A stretch of 34,026 bases of DNA from Hyphomicrobiales bacterium (GCA_003135455.1 PLBV01000095.1:1-34026), one strand, 5' to 3'; positions 1 through 9,496 are shown, counted from the first letter of the stretch. A program made the numbers and translations. Notes: generated by a model from the letters alone, not told the origin.

Positions 1-92
1 CGGCCTGCGATTGAGACCACCATCTCATCGAGATGCCACTGATCATGCGGTACCGGTCGCCCGCGCCTGAGGTTTCGCGCGACAACCGGCGG
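1..92 (-). mobile_element. IS6-family transposase fragment (DDE core start), truncated by the window edge
   Basis: Minus-strand reading gives ...ARNLRRGRPVPHDQWHLDEMVVSIAG, matching the conserved (R)WHLDEM/V motif of IS6-family transposases; in-frame TAG at 93-95 just upstream indicates decay or truncation. Confidence 0.7.
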
Positions 93-484
93 CTATACCG
101 ATCGGCCAAATGGCGCGCAGCTCGTTGTCTATCTGCTCACGATCGCCATCATTGTCGGGCTGATGCGGTCCCAGCGCTTGCGGACCTTTGCCGCCTCCTC
201 TGCGAGGCGTTCTTCTTCAGAGATCTCCTGAGCTTCTTCGACCGGCGTAGGCCGGAGCACCAGGCCATCGCCCTCTGCTCGCGCACGGCCACAAGCTGCT
301 AGAACTAAAGGCCCATGCCAAGCGCGGGGCGCGTGGATCGGCGGCCCATGTTGCTCCGGTATCACATCAGCCAGCTTACCCGCTTTCGCCCCCCAGGGGT
401 TCCTGTGGCCGTCTTAGAGACCATTTGATATTGGACAGATATTGGACACGCCGCTCCTTTCTGGACTTAAGTCATTGTATATAC

Positions 485-559
485 TGGTACCCCCTAGGGG
501 AATTGAACCCCTGTTTTCAGGTTGAAAACCTGACGTCCTAACCATTAGACGAAGGGAGC
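485..559 (-). tRNA. tRNA-Glu (anticodon UUC), CCA encoded
   Basis: Reverse complement GCTCCCTTCGTCTAATGGTTAGGACGTCAGGTTTTCAACCTGAAAACAGGGGTTCAATTCCCCTAGGGGGTACCA folds as a cloverleaf; anticodon loop TTTTCAA gives TTC. Confidence 0.93.
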
Positions 560-719
560 ACTTAAGCCTCGGGCCGATCACTTGGGCCTCGGGCTGATAT
601 AGAAAGCTTTGCCGATTGCCGCAAGAACGGCCACTCGTGGCAGGCAGCTTGGGGCAAGCCGTTTGCGGCAAGCAGCTCGCGGCGACCGGTCGGGTGAGTG
701 GAGCGCGAGCGGAAAGGCG

Positions 720-2555
720 TTAGCTGGAGGAGACGCGCGGGTCGGCCGCGTCCTCGATGATCAGCTCCACGCTCTCCCGACCATTCCAGCTCGACCGCCG
801 CAAATGACCGGCGACGTGCAGCGGCAACCCTTCCGACTTGGACAAGACCCTCGCCAAGGGTGTCTCGGCGACGTGAAAGGCGCAGGCCTCGAGCCGGCTG
901 CCGTCAGGGGCGGTCAGCGTGCAGCGGATATGGGCCTCCTTGAGCAGGCGGACGCGAGAGAGCCTATGGGCGGGAAAGGCGAAGCGGGGCTCGGGGTGGC
1001 CCTGCCCGTAAGGCCCTGCCCGTTCGAGGAGATCGATCAGCTCCTTGGTCGCGCCGCCGGAGGAGAGTGCGCCGTCCATGGCCAGGACGCGCGTCGCGGT
1101 GGCGGCGGCGACGGGGGTGGCAAGCCGTTCGGTCAGGAAGGCGAACAGGCGATCCTGAATGCGCCGCTCCAGCCGGAAGCCCGCCGCCATGGCGTGGCCG
1201 CCGCCCTTGACCAGCAGCCCCGCATGCACGGCGCTTCGTACCGCCTCACCGAGATCGACGGAGGCGATCGAGCGGCCCGACCCCGTGCCGTAGTCATCGG
1301 GTTCCCAGGCAATGACGAGAGCGGGTCGGTGAAAACGCTCGGCGACGCGGCCGGCGACGAGACCCACCAGGCCCTTGTGCCAGTCTTCCGCACCGATCGA
1401 GATGAAGGGCGCCTCCGGCTGGGCCGCGAGCCAGGCGTCAGCGAGGGCGAAGGCCTCTTCCAGCATGCGCTCCTGGATCGCCTTCCGCTCGGTGTTGAGG
1501 GCCTCGAGTTGGCTGGCGAGCCGCCGCGCCTCGATGTCGTCGTCGGTGGCGAGCAAGGCCGCGCCCAGCCCTGAAGCGCCCACCCTGCCGCCGGCATTGA
1601 TACGGGGCCCTAGGATGAAGCCGAGCGTATAGCAGGTGGGCGCGGTGTCGATGCGGGCGATGTCGGCGAGCGCGCGCAAGCCGGCATTGTGCCTGAGCCG
1701 CAAGACCTTGAGGCCTTTGGCGACGAAGGCGCGGTTGGCGCCCTTGAGCGGCACCACGTCGCAAATGGTGGCGAGCGCCACGAGATCGAGCAGGCCTAAC
1801 AGGTCCGGCTCGGAGCGGTCGCGGTAGAAGCCGTCGCGACGGAGCACGCGGGCGGTTGCGACCAGGAACAGGAACACGACCCCCGCCGCGGCGAGGTGGC
1901 CTTGGCCCGAGAGGTCGTCCTGGCGGTTGGGGTTGATCACGGCTGCGGCCGGAGGCAAGGCTTCGTCGGCCTGGTGGTGGTCGATGACGATGACCTCGGC
2001 GCTCGCCGCGTTAGCGGCGGCGATCGCTTCTTCCGCCGCTGTCCCGCAATCCACCGTGAGAATCAGCGTGGCGCCCTCCGCCGCGAGCCCGGTCAGCGCG
2101 GCAGGCGTTGGTCCGTATCCTTCCGTGAGCCGGTCGGGGATGTAGGTGGTGGGCTGCTGCCCATGGGACCGCAAGAAGCGCTCGATCAGCGCCACCGACA
2201 CAGCACCATCCACGTCGTAGTCGCCGAAGACCGCAACGCTCTCGCCCTTGCGGATCGCCGCGGCGAAGCGCTCGGCCGCCGCGCCCATGTCCTGCAAGCC
2301 CATGGGGTCGGGCAAGAGGCTTCGGATGGACGGGTCGAGAAATTGAGAGACTGAGTGGGTGTCGACGCCGCGGGCAGCGAGCACGCGGCCGAGCAGCTCG
2401 GGCAAGCCGTGTCCTTGCGCAATGGCCGTTGCGGTGAGCGCCCGGTGAGGCTCGAGCCGCTCCACCCATCGGAGCCCCCGCGCCGAGGTGTCGACGCCGA
2501 GAAAGGCGGGCGCGGCAACGGCAAGAGGGGTCGTATGTTTGAGGGCCGCCGTCAC
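720..2555 (-). CDS. recJ: single-stranded-DNA-specific exonuclease RecJ
   Basis: DHH motifs (FGDYDVDGAVS, VIDHHQ, NPNRQDD) and DHHA1-like GGGHAMAAGF; probable GTG start at 2555 rather than the ORF-track start at 2921, which would overlap glpX. Confidence 0.93.
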   Translation of the reverse strand: MTAALKHTTPLAVAAPAFLGVDTSARGLRWVERLEPHRALTATAIAQGHGLPELLGRVLAARGVDTHSVSQFLDPSIRSLLPDPMGLQDMGAAAERFAAAIRKGESVAVFGDYDVDGAVSVALIERFLRSHGQQPTTYIPDRLTEGYGPTPAALTGLAAEGATLILTVDCGTAAEEAIAAANAASAEVIVIDHHQADEALPPAAAVINPNRQDDLSGQGHLAAAGVVFLFLVATARVLRRDGFYRDRSEPDLLGLLDLVALATICDVVPLKGANRAFVAKGLKVLRLRHNAGLRALADIARIDTAPTCYTLGFILGPRINAGGRVGASGLGAALLATDDDIEARRLASQLEALNTERKAIQERMLEEAFALADAWLAAQPEAPFISIGAEDWHKGLVGLVAGRVAERFHRPALVIAWEPDDYGTGSGRSIASVDLGEAVRSAVHAGLLVKGGGHAMAAGFRLERRIQDRLFAFLTERLATPVAAATATRVLAMDGALSSGGATKELIDLLERAGPYGQGHPEPRFAFPAHRLSRVRLLKEAHIRCTLTAPDGSRLEACAFHVAETPLARVLSKSEGLPLHVAGHLRRSSWNGRESVELIIEDAADPRVSSS

Positions 2556-2635
2556 GCGTGAAGACCTGCACTGAAATCCGAGCTTTTCGCGGGCGACTCT
2601 AGCTGATTCGGATGCCCACGCCCCCCATAGGCCGG

Positions 2636-3625
2636 TCAGTCGAACTTGTCGATGTCGCGATGCTCGGTCCTGATCCAGCGCACTGTGCGGGTGGAGGCGC
2701 GCATCACCACCGTATGGGTGAAGATCGCCCCTGGCGTGAAGCGCACGCCTTCGAGCAGGGAACCGTCCGTGATGCCGGTGGCGGCGAAGCTCACATCGCC
2801 CGAGGCCATGTCGTGCATAGTGTATTTGCGCTTGAGGTCGGTGATGCCTGCAGCGTGGGCCCGCTCGCGCTGCTGCTCGTTCGGCGCCATCAGACGCCCT
2901 TGCATCTGGCCACCGATGCAAGCCAGTGCCGCCGCCGCCAGCACCCCTTCCGGCGCGCCGCCCACGCCTATATAGATGTCGATGCCCGTGTCTTGCGGCT
3001 CGGTGGTGTGGATCACGCCTGCGATGTCGCCATCGCCGATGAGACGGACCGCGGCACCCGCCGCCCGCACCGCCTCGATCAGCTTCGCATGGCGGGGCCG
3101 GTCGAGGATGCAGGCGGTGATCTCGGCCAACTTCACGCCCTTGGCCTTGGCGAGGCGGTCGAGATTGTCGGCGGGCGAGGCGTCGAGATCGACGAGCCCG
3201 TCGGCGTAGCCCGGGCCGATGGCGATCTTGTCCATGTAGATGACCGGCACCTTCAACAGGCTGCCACGCTCGGCGATGGCCATGACGGCGAGCGCATTGG
3301 GAAGCGCCTTGGCGCAGAGCGTCGAGCCTTCCAGCGCATCGACCGCGATATCGACCTTGGCGCCGGAGCTGGCGCCCGCGCCGATGGTCTCGCCGATATA
3401 GAGGAGCGGCGTCTCGCTCTCCTCCCCCTCGCCCACGACCATCACCCCCTGGATTGGTAGCGCGGCCAGCTCGCGATACATTGTACCCATGGCGGCCTGG
3501 TCGGCGGCCGCTTCATCGCCGCGGCCGCGGAGCCGTGCCGCGGCCACCGCCGTTGCCTCGGTCACCCTGACGATTTCGAGGGCAAGCATGCGGTCGAGCC
3601 CGGTCTTGGCCGATGCTTTTGCCAC
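2636..3625 (-). CDS. glpX: class II fructose-1,6-bisphosphatase
   Basis: Full-length GlpX-like protein (GRGDEAAADQAAMGTMYRELA, VVGEGEESETPLLYIGE, DALEGSTLCA, GVGGAPEGVLAAAAL). Confidence 0.93.
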   Translation of the reverse strand: MAKASAKTGLDRMLALEIVRVTEATAVAAARLRGRGDEAAADQAAMGTMYRELAALPIQGVMVVGEGEESETPLLYIGETIGAGASSGAKVDIAVDALEGSTLCAKALPNALAVMAIAERGSLLKVPVIYMDKIAIGPGYADGLVDLDASPADNLDRLAKAKGVKLAEITACILDRPRHAKLIEAVRAAGAAVRLIGDGDIAGVIHTTEPQDTGIDIYIGVGGAPEGVLAAAALACIGGQMQGRLMAPNEQQRERAHAAGITDLKRKYTMHDMASGDVSFAATGITDGSLLEGVRFTPGAIFTHTVVMRASTRTVRWIRTEHRDIDKFD

Positions 3626-3821
3626 CCTCCGATCCTCCCCTAACGCGAGCCGCGCCTATGTGACGTCTTTACACCCTGCTTATCACAAGTTTTCGACGCG
3701 GTTCATGCCGAGGTCCTTCCCGGGGCCACCATTTGCGAGGTATTGGCTGAGCTGACGACTCTTCGGCTCATTGTCATTTGGTGCGCATCCGTTTGACAAA
3801 CTACGGGCAGACAGTAGTACC

Positions 3822-4106
3822 ATGGGCGGCGATTCCTTCGAATGGGACGAGGCAAAGGCAGCGGAGAATTATGCCAAGCATGGGGTTCCTTTCGAAAGAG
3901 CGCGGGAGGTTTTCAAAGACCCCTTCGCTATCGAGTATGAGGACGACCGGTAGGATTACGGCGAGCAGCGCTATGTTGTCATCGGCACGGTCGACGATAG
4001 GCTTCTGTTCGTGGCCTACACGCTGAGGGGCGAAACCATTCGTATCCTCTCTGCACGAGGAGCAGAGCCGCATGAGCGACGCCAATACCACGAGAAGAGA
4101 CGTAAG
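3822..4106 (+). pseudogene. BrnT-family (DUF497) toxin interrupted by an in-frame TAG at 3951-3953
   Basis: MGGDSFEWDEAKAAENYAKHGVPFERAREVFKDPFAIEYEDDR*DYGEQRYVVIGTVDDRLLFVAYTLRGETIRILSARGAEPHERRQYHE: both halves match the BrnT fold in one frame. End coordinate approximate. Confidence 0.75.
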
Positions 4107-4424
4107 CCTGCGCCGTCGGCCGGCGATTGGAGTCGCCTAGACGCCATGACAGCGGCCGAGCGGCACGCGGCGGCGGTCGGCGACGCCGACGCCCGACCTC
4201 TCTCCGAGGCAGACTTGAAGCGCATGAAGAGGACGCCGCAGGCAAAGATTATTCGCCGCGCCCTTGGCCTGAGCCAGGAGGATTTTGCCGACCGGTACCG
4301 CATCCCTCTCGGTACGCTGCGCGATTGGGAGCAAGGCCGCGCGGTGCCGGATCAAGCGGCCAAGGCCTATCTCACAGTGATCGCTCATGCACCCGAGGTC
4401 GTGCGCGAAGCCCTGAAGTCCTGA
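4011..4424 (+). CDS. BrnT C-terminal segment fused in frame to an Xre-type HTH antitoxin (functional antitoxin may start at 4146)
   Basis: C-terminal part DWSRLDAMTAAERHAAAVGDADARPLSEADLKRMKRTPQAKIIRRALGLSQEDFADRYRIPLGTLRDWEQGRAVPDQAAKAYLTVIAHAPEVVREALKS is a typical HTH partner of DUF497 toxins; ATG at 4146 begins MTAAERH. Confidence 0.7.
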   Translation: MAYTLRGETIRILSARGAEPHERRQYHEKRRKPAPSAGDWSRLDAMTAAERHAAAVGDADARPLSEADLKRMKRTPQAKIIRRALGLSQEDFADRYRIPLGTLRDWEQGRAVPDQAAKAYLTVIAHAPEVVREALKS

Positions 4425-4442
4425 GGTCCTTCCCGGCGGCGA

Positions 4443-5765
4443 TCACAACTGCTCGATGCGGATCATCTGCGGCTTGGAGTCCACATGGCCGTCGCGCTCG
4501 ATGGCGGCAAGCGCCTTGCGGATGGCCGCTTCGGTGGTCTGATGGGTGATCATGACGACGGCGGCCGGTGTGCCCGCGTCCTGGCGCTTGAAGCCCGGAA
4601 GCTCGGCGCGCTTGCGCCGTTGCACGATGCTCTCGATGGAGATGCCCTGCTTGGCCATGCGGCTTGCTATGGCGGCGAAGGCTCCCGTGCGGTCATAGAC
4701 GGAAAGCCTGATGTAATAGCCGCCTGCATGGGCGCGCATCTCTGCCTTGCGATAGGGCTTCAGGTCCTTGGCGCGCGTGACCAGCGGCGGCAGGATGTGG
4801 CCGCGGGCGATGTCGATGAGATCGCTCACCACCGAGGACGCCGTGGGCCCGGCGCCCGCGCCAGGTCCGATCAGCATCACCTCGCCCACGAAGTCCCCGT
4901 CGATGGCCACGCAATTGGAGACACCGTCGACCTCGGCGATTGACCGATGCTTCGGCACCATGGTCGGGTGCACGCGCTGCTCGATGCCGCTGTCGGTACG
5001 GAGTGCCACGCCAAGCAGCTTGATGCGATAGCCGAGATCGTCGGCTGCCTCGATATCGGCAGGCGTGATCCCCTCGATGCCCTCGATATAGATGGACTCG
5101 AAGCTGGTGCGGGTGCCGAAGGCGAGCGTCGTCAGCAGCGCGAGCTTATGGGCGGTGTCGAAGCCGCCAATGTCGAAGGAAGGATCGGCTTCGGCATAGC
5201 CCGCGCGTTGCGCCTCCTTCAGCGCGTCGGCGAAGGTGGTGCCCTCTCGCTGCATGAGCGTGAGGATATAGTTGCAGGTGCCGTTGAGGATACCGTAGAC
5301 GCGGTTGATGTCGTTGCTCTGCAGGCTCTCGCGCATCACCTTCACCACGGGGATGCCGCCGGCGACGGCCGCTTCGAAACTGAGCGCCACGCCGTGCTTC
5401 TCGGCGAGCGCGGCGAGGCTCGGGCCATGATGGGCGAGCAGTGCCTTATTGGCCGTGACCACATGCTTGCCGGCCCTGAGCGCTGCCTCGACCGACTCTT
5501 TGGCAACGCCACCTTCGCCGCCGATCAGCTCGACGAAAATGTTGATGGCCGGGTCGCGGGCAAGCGCGACCGGGTCGTCGACGAAGCGTAGATGCGAAAT
5601 ATCGAGGCCGCGCGGCTTGCGGCGGTCGCGCGCCGAGACGGCTATGACCTCAATGGGTCTGCCGGCGCGGTCGGCGAGCGAGCTGCCGCGGGCTTGCAGT
5701 AGCCGCAAGACCCCGCTGCCCACCGTGCCGAGCCCGGCCAGCCCGAGTTTCAGAGCATCCGCCAT
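4443..5765 (-). CDS. hom: homoserine dehydrogenase with C-terminal ACT domain
   Basis: LGLAGLGTVGSGVLRLL Rossmann start, GGIPVVKVMRESLQSNDINRVYGILNGTCNYILT, C-terminal ACT-like region. Confidence 0.95.
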   Translation of the reverse strand: MADALKLGLAGLGTVGSGVLRLLQARGSSLADRAGRPIEVIAVSARDRRKPRGLDISHLRFVDDPVALARDPAINIFVELIGGEGGVAKESVEAALRAGKHVVTANKALLAHHGPSLAALAEKHGVALSFEAAVAGGIPVVKVMRESLQSNDINRVYGILNGTCNYILTLMQREGTTFADALKEAQRAGYAEADPSFDIGGFDTAHKLALLTTLAFGTRTSFESIYIEGIEGITPADIEAADDLGYRIKLLGVALRTDSGIEQRVHPTMVPKHRSIAEVDGVSNCVAIDGDFVGEVMLIGPGAGAGPTASSVVSDLIDIARGHILPPLVTRAKDLKPYRKAEMRAHAGGYYIRLSVYDRTGAFAAIASRMAKQGISIESIVQRRKRAELPGFKRQDAGTPAAVVMITHQTTEAAIRKALAAIERDGHVDSKPQMIRIEQL

Positions 5766-5774
5766 GGCGAGTGA

Positions 5775-7007
5775 TCAGGCCGTGCCTTTCGCCTTCGACG
5801 CAATGGGAATGACGTTGTGCATGGACTTGGCCGATTCCGACAGGAATTTCCGGATATTGCGCGCGGCCTGGCGGGTGCGCTGCTCGTTCTCGACCAGCGC
5901 GATGCGCACATAGCCCTCGCCATACTCGCCGAAGCCCACGCCAGGAGACACCGCGACCCCGGCCTGCTCCAGGAGGAGCTTGGAGAATTCGAGCGAGCCC
6001 AAATGGGCGAACATGTCGGGGATCGGCGCCCAGGCGAACATCGTCGCGGGCGGCGACGGGATCGGCCAGCCGGACCGGCTCATCGCATCCACGAGGCAAT
6101 CCCTGCGGCGGCGATAGATGCCTCTGATCTCCTCGATGCAGTCCTGCGGGCCGTTGAGGGCTGCCGCCGCTGCCACCTGGATCGGTGTGAAGGCGCCATA
6201 GTCCAGATAAGACTTCACCCGCGTCAGAGCCTGGATCAGGCGCTCATTGCCGACGGCAAAACCCATACGCCAGCCGGGCATGGCATAGGTCTTGGAGAGC
6301 GTGGTGAACTCCACCGCGATATCCATGGCGCCCGGCACCTGCAGGATGGAGGGCGGCGGCTCGCCCTCGAAATAGATCTCGGCATAAGCAAGATCGGAGA
6401 GCACGATCAAATCGTGCTTCTTGGCGAAGGCCACGACCTCCCGATAGAAGCCAAGATCGGCAACGACCGCAGTGGGATTGGCGGGGTAGTTGAGAACCAG
6501 CGCCGACGGCTTCGGGACCGAATGCTTCATCGCCTTGTCGAGCGAGGACATGAAGGCGGAATCGGTCCCCGCCGGCAAATGCCGGATGACGCCCCCCGAT
6601 ATGATGAAGCCGAATTCGTGGATCGGATAGGTCGGGTTCGGCACCAGGATCACGTCGCCGGGGGCGGTGATGGCTTGCGCCATGTTGGCGAAGCCTTCCT
6701 TGGAGCCGAGCGTGGCCACGACCTGCCTATCGGGATCGAGCTTGACGCCGAAGCGGCGCGCATAATAGGCGGCCTGCGCCCGGCGCAAGCCCTGGATTCC
6801 GCGCGAGGCCGAATAACGGTTGGTGCGCGGGTTTTGCACCGTCTCGACCAGCTTCGCCACGATGTGCTCGGGCGTCGGCATGTCGGGATTGCCCATGCCG
6901 AAATCGATGATGTCGTCGCCGCGGGCGCGCGCCTCGGCCTTGAGCTTGTTGACCTGCTCGAAGACGTAAGGCGGCAACCGTTTGATTCTGTGGAAATCGC
7001 TGTTCAC
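5775..7007 (-). CDS. class I/II PLP-dependent aminotransferase (AlaC / LL-DAP aminotransferase-like)
   Basis: FHRIKRLPPYVFEQVNKLKAEARARGDDIIDFGMGNPDMPTPEHIV, NYPANPTAVVAD, TTLSKTYAMPGWRMGF; probable GTG start at 7007. Confidence 0.9.
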   Translation of the reverse strand: MNSDFHRIKRLPPYVFEQVNKLKAEARARGDDIIDFGMGNPDMPTPEHIVAKLVETVQNPRTNRYSASRGIQGLRRAQAAYYARRFGVKLDPDRQVVATLGSKEGFANMAQAITAPGDVILVPNPTYPIHEFGFIISGGVIRHLPAGTDSAFMSSLDKAMKHSVPKPSALVLNYPANPTAVVADLGFYREVVAFAKKHDLIVLSDLAYAEIYFEGEPPPSILQVPGAMDIAVEFTTLSKTYAMPGWRMGFAVGNERLIQALTRVKSYLDYGAFTPIQVAAAAALNGPQDCIEEIRGIYRRRRDCLVDAMSRSGWPIPSPPATMFAWAPIPDMFAHLGSLEFSKLLLEQAGVAVSPGVGFGEYGEGYVRIALVENEQRTRQAARNIRKFLSESAKSMHNVIPIASKAKGTA

Positions 7008-7123
7008 GACTGCGCGTCCCCGTGAAGCCCTCGCCTTGCCCTCACCGCCCGCAGTTGAACCACAAAAGCAATGAGTCCGGCAAGACGCTCGCATGGCGAG
7101 GCCCACTCGCTAAGCCAGTGATC

Positions 7124-7375
7124 TCAATGTGGCGTCTGGGCCGGGGTCGGGGCGGATCCGGTCGTATCCTGGCGCGCTTCGTCCTCATGCTTGACCTGCG
7201 CGCTCTCCATGTCGGCAATGGCAGCCTTTTGCTGCTCTTTGGTCAGGGTCTTGTCATAGCCCTTCATGAGGTCGGTGAACTTGGCCATCGGCCCCGATTC
7301 GGCGCACCCCCCTACTCCCAAGGGAAGCAAGGCGATGAGGATCAAGCCGGCAAGTCGTGGCACGAAGCGCAGCAT
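7124..7375 (-). CDS. small predicted lipoprotein, unknown function
   Basis: Signal peptide with lipobox (LLPLGVGGC) and charged C-terminal region. Confidence 0.7.
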   Translation of the reverse strand: MLRFVPRLAGLILIALLPLGVGGCAESGPMAKFTDLMKGYDKTLTKEQQKAAIADMESAQVKHEDEARQDTTGSAPTPAQTPH

Positions 7376-7551
7376 GGGCGAAATGTTCGTTTGATATCCC
7401 TTCCCCGAGAGCGACTGGCAATCGCGGGCCCCTTGCTATATTGCATAGCACAATGGGTCACTGAACAAAAGCGGCCGGGGCAATCCGCCGCTCCCGTTCA
7501 GCATGGCTTAACGATGGTTAACCGGGGGTTAAAGTAAGCGCGGGGGCCTTT

Positions 7552-9378
7552 ATGCAAGAGAGCAACAAAGCTACGCAAGAGAGCGACAAAGCCGAAGCCA
7601 AATCCGAAGGCTATCAAGTCAATCAGCTCGACGTGCTCGCCCGTAATATGGTGCGGCTGTTCGACGAGGGGGCCAAGGTGCTCGGGACCTTGGCCGAGCG
7701 CGGCAACGGCGCGGGGCCCTATAGCATGTCGACCGAGGCCGGTGAGGCGGCGAAATCGCTGGGCGAGATCGCGCGGCACTGGGTCAGCGACCCGGGCAAG
7801 CTTGCGGCAGCGCAGAACGAGCTGTTCAGCGGCTATGCCGAGCTCTGGGGCCGATCGTTCCGCCGCTTCCTTGGCGAGGATGTGAAGCCGGTGATCGAGC
7901 CTGAGCCGGGCGACAACCGCTTCAAGGACCCGGACTGGTCGAACGGGCAGTACTTCGACTTCTGGAAGCAGGCCTACCTCATCACCTCCCGCTGGGCCGA
8001 GGACGTGACGCGCAAGACCGAGGGGATCGACGACAAGACGCGCAAGAAGGCGTTGTTCTATCTCGAGCAGATGCTGTGCGCGCTTTCGCCGTCGAACTTC
8101 GCGCTCACCAATCCTGAGGTGCTGCGCACCACGCTCGCCACCAACGCCGAGAACCTGGTCAGGGGCATGGCCCAGTTCGCGCACGACCTCGAGCAATCGA
8201 AGGACCTGCTGCGCATCAGCCAGACGGACTTGTCCGCTTTCGAGGTGGGACGGAATCTTGCCGTGACTCCGGGCAAGGTCGTGTTCCAGAACGATCTCAT
8301 CCAGCTCATCCAATATGCGCCGAGCACCGCCGAGGTCCATGAGCGGCCGCTGCTCGTCGTGCCGCCATGGATCAACAAATATTACATCCTCGATCTCGTG
8401 CCGGAGAAGAGCTTCATCAAATGGGCGGTCGATCAGGGTTTCACCGTGTTCATGGTCTCCTGGGTGAACCCGGACGGAGCTTTGGTGCAGAAGTCCTTCG
8501 AGGACTATATGCACGACGGCATCTTGGCCGCGGTCGAGGCGGTCAACCGGCAGGTCGGCGTCCACAACATCAATGCGCTCGGCTATTGCGTCGGCGGCAC
8601 GCTGCTTGCCTCGACGCTGGCCTATATGGCCGCCAAGGGCGACGACCGCATCTCCTCGGCGAGCTTCCTCGCGGCGCAGGTCGATTTCAGCGAGGCGGGC
8701 GATCTGCTCGTCTTTATCGATGATGCGCAGCTGAAGGCGCTCGAGGAGATGATGGCCGAGCAAGGCTATCTCGACGGCTCGCGCATGGCGGCGGTGTTCA
8801 ACATGCTTAGGCCCCGCGATCTCATCTGGCCTTACGTGGTCAACAATTATCTCCTCGGCAAGAAGCCCTTCCCTTTCGATCTGCTCTACTGGAACGCAGA
8901 TTCGACCAGGCTGCCCGCCGCCAACCACGCTTTCTATTTGCGGGAGTTCTACCACCTCAACCGCCTGAGCAAGGGCGAGATGCAACTCGGCGGTGAGCGG
9001 CTCGACTTGAAGCGCATCACCATCCCGATCTATGAGCTCGCCACCAAGGAGGACCACATCGCGCCGGCGCGCTCGGTGTTCTTGGGGTCGAAGCTGTTCG
9101 GCGGACCGGTCCGCTTCGTCATGGCCGGTTCCGGCCATATCGCGGGCGTGGTCAATCCACCGGCCAGGAAGAAATATCAATTCTGGTGTGGCGCGCCGGC
9201 GGCTTCGCTGCCCGACTGGATGGCGAATGCGATGGAGGCCCCGGGCTCCTGGTGGCCCGATTGGGCGGGTTGGCTTGGCGAGCAGGCGGGTGGGAAGGTG
9301 CCGGGGCGCGACCCATCCTCAGGACCGCTGCCGCCGATCGAGGACGCGCCCGGGTCCTTTGTGAGGGCGCGGCATTAG
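7552..9378 (+). CDS. phaC: class I poly(3-hydroxyalkanoate) synthase
   Basis: Lipase-like box GYCVGGTLL, PPWINKYYILDLVPEKSFIKW, GSGHIAGVVNPP; 608 aa. Confidence 0.96.
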   Translation: MQESNKATQESDKAEAKSEGYQVNQLDVLARNMVRLFDEGAKVLGTLAERGNGAGPYSMSTEAGEAAKSLGEIARHWVSDPGKLAAAQNELFSGYAELWGRSFRRFLGEDVKPVIEPEPGDNRFKDPDWSNGQYFDFWKQAYLITSRWAEDVTRKTEGIDDKTRKKALFYLEQMLCALSPSNFALTNPEVLRTTLATNAENLVRGMAQFAHDLEQSKDLLRISQTDLSAFEVGRNLAVTPGKVVFQNDLIQLIQYAPSTAEVHERPLLVVPPWINKYYILDLVPEKSFIKWAVDQGFTVFMVSWVNPDGALVQKSFEDYMHDGILAAVEAVNRQVGVHNINALGYCVGGTLLASTLAYMAAKGDDRISSASFLAAQVDFSEAGDLLVFIDDAQLKALEEMMAEQGYLDGSRMAAVFNMLRPRDLIWPYVVNNYLLGKKPFPFDLLYWNADSTRLPAANHAFYLREFYHLNRLSKGEMQLGGERLDLKRITIPIYELATKEDHIAPARSVFLGSKLFGGPVRFVMAGSGHIAGVVNPPARKKYQFWCGAPAASLPDWMANAMEAPGSWWPDWAGWLGEQAGGKVPGRDPSSGPLPPIEDAPGSFVRARH

Positions 9379-9394
9379 AGACTGACTGACTCAG

Positions 9395-9477
9395 CGTCAT
9401 TCCGGCGCAAGTCGGAATCCAGGAGAAAACGATACCGACCCCGTTATGGCTGGATCCCGGCTTTCGCCGGGATGACG
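9395..9477. repeat. Inverted-repeat intergenic element, likely bidirectional terminator
   Basis: CGTCATTCCGGCGCAAGTCGGAATCCA ... TGGATCCCGGCTTTCGCCGGGATGACG; near-perfect terminal inverted repeats of about 27 bp between convergent phaC and argC. Confidence 0.85.
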
Positions 9478-9496
9478 AAATTGCGTTCGGACTTGC

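Noticed and set aside
414-671. 85-aa minus-strand ORF
   Set aside because: Runs through the tRNA-Glu gene; translation includes GFQPENRGSIPLGG-type sequence typical of spurious tRNA translations.
609-1574. 321-aa plus-strand ORF opposite recJ
   Set aside because: Antisense shadow of recJ.
3793-3820. TTGACA (3793-3798) - 16 bp - TAGTAC (3815-3820) as a promoter for the BrnT locus
   Set aside because: Would start transcription inside the coding region (ATG at 3822), so only plausible for a leaderless mRNA; not strong enough to list as a feature.
5817-7025. 402-aa plus-strand ORF opposite the aminotransferase
   Set aside because: Antisense shadow of a strong coding gene; no domain signal.
7498-9180. 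560-aa minus-strand ORF opposite phaC
   Set aside because: Shadow ORF from high-GC codon bias; composition rich in R/H/E/L/D with no recognisable domain, fully antisense to clear phaC.
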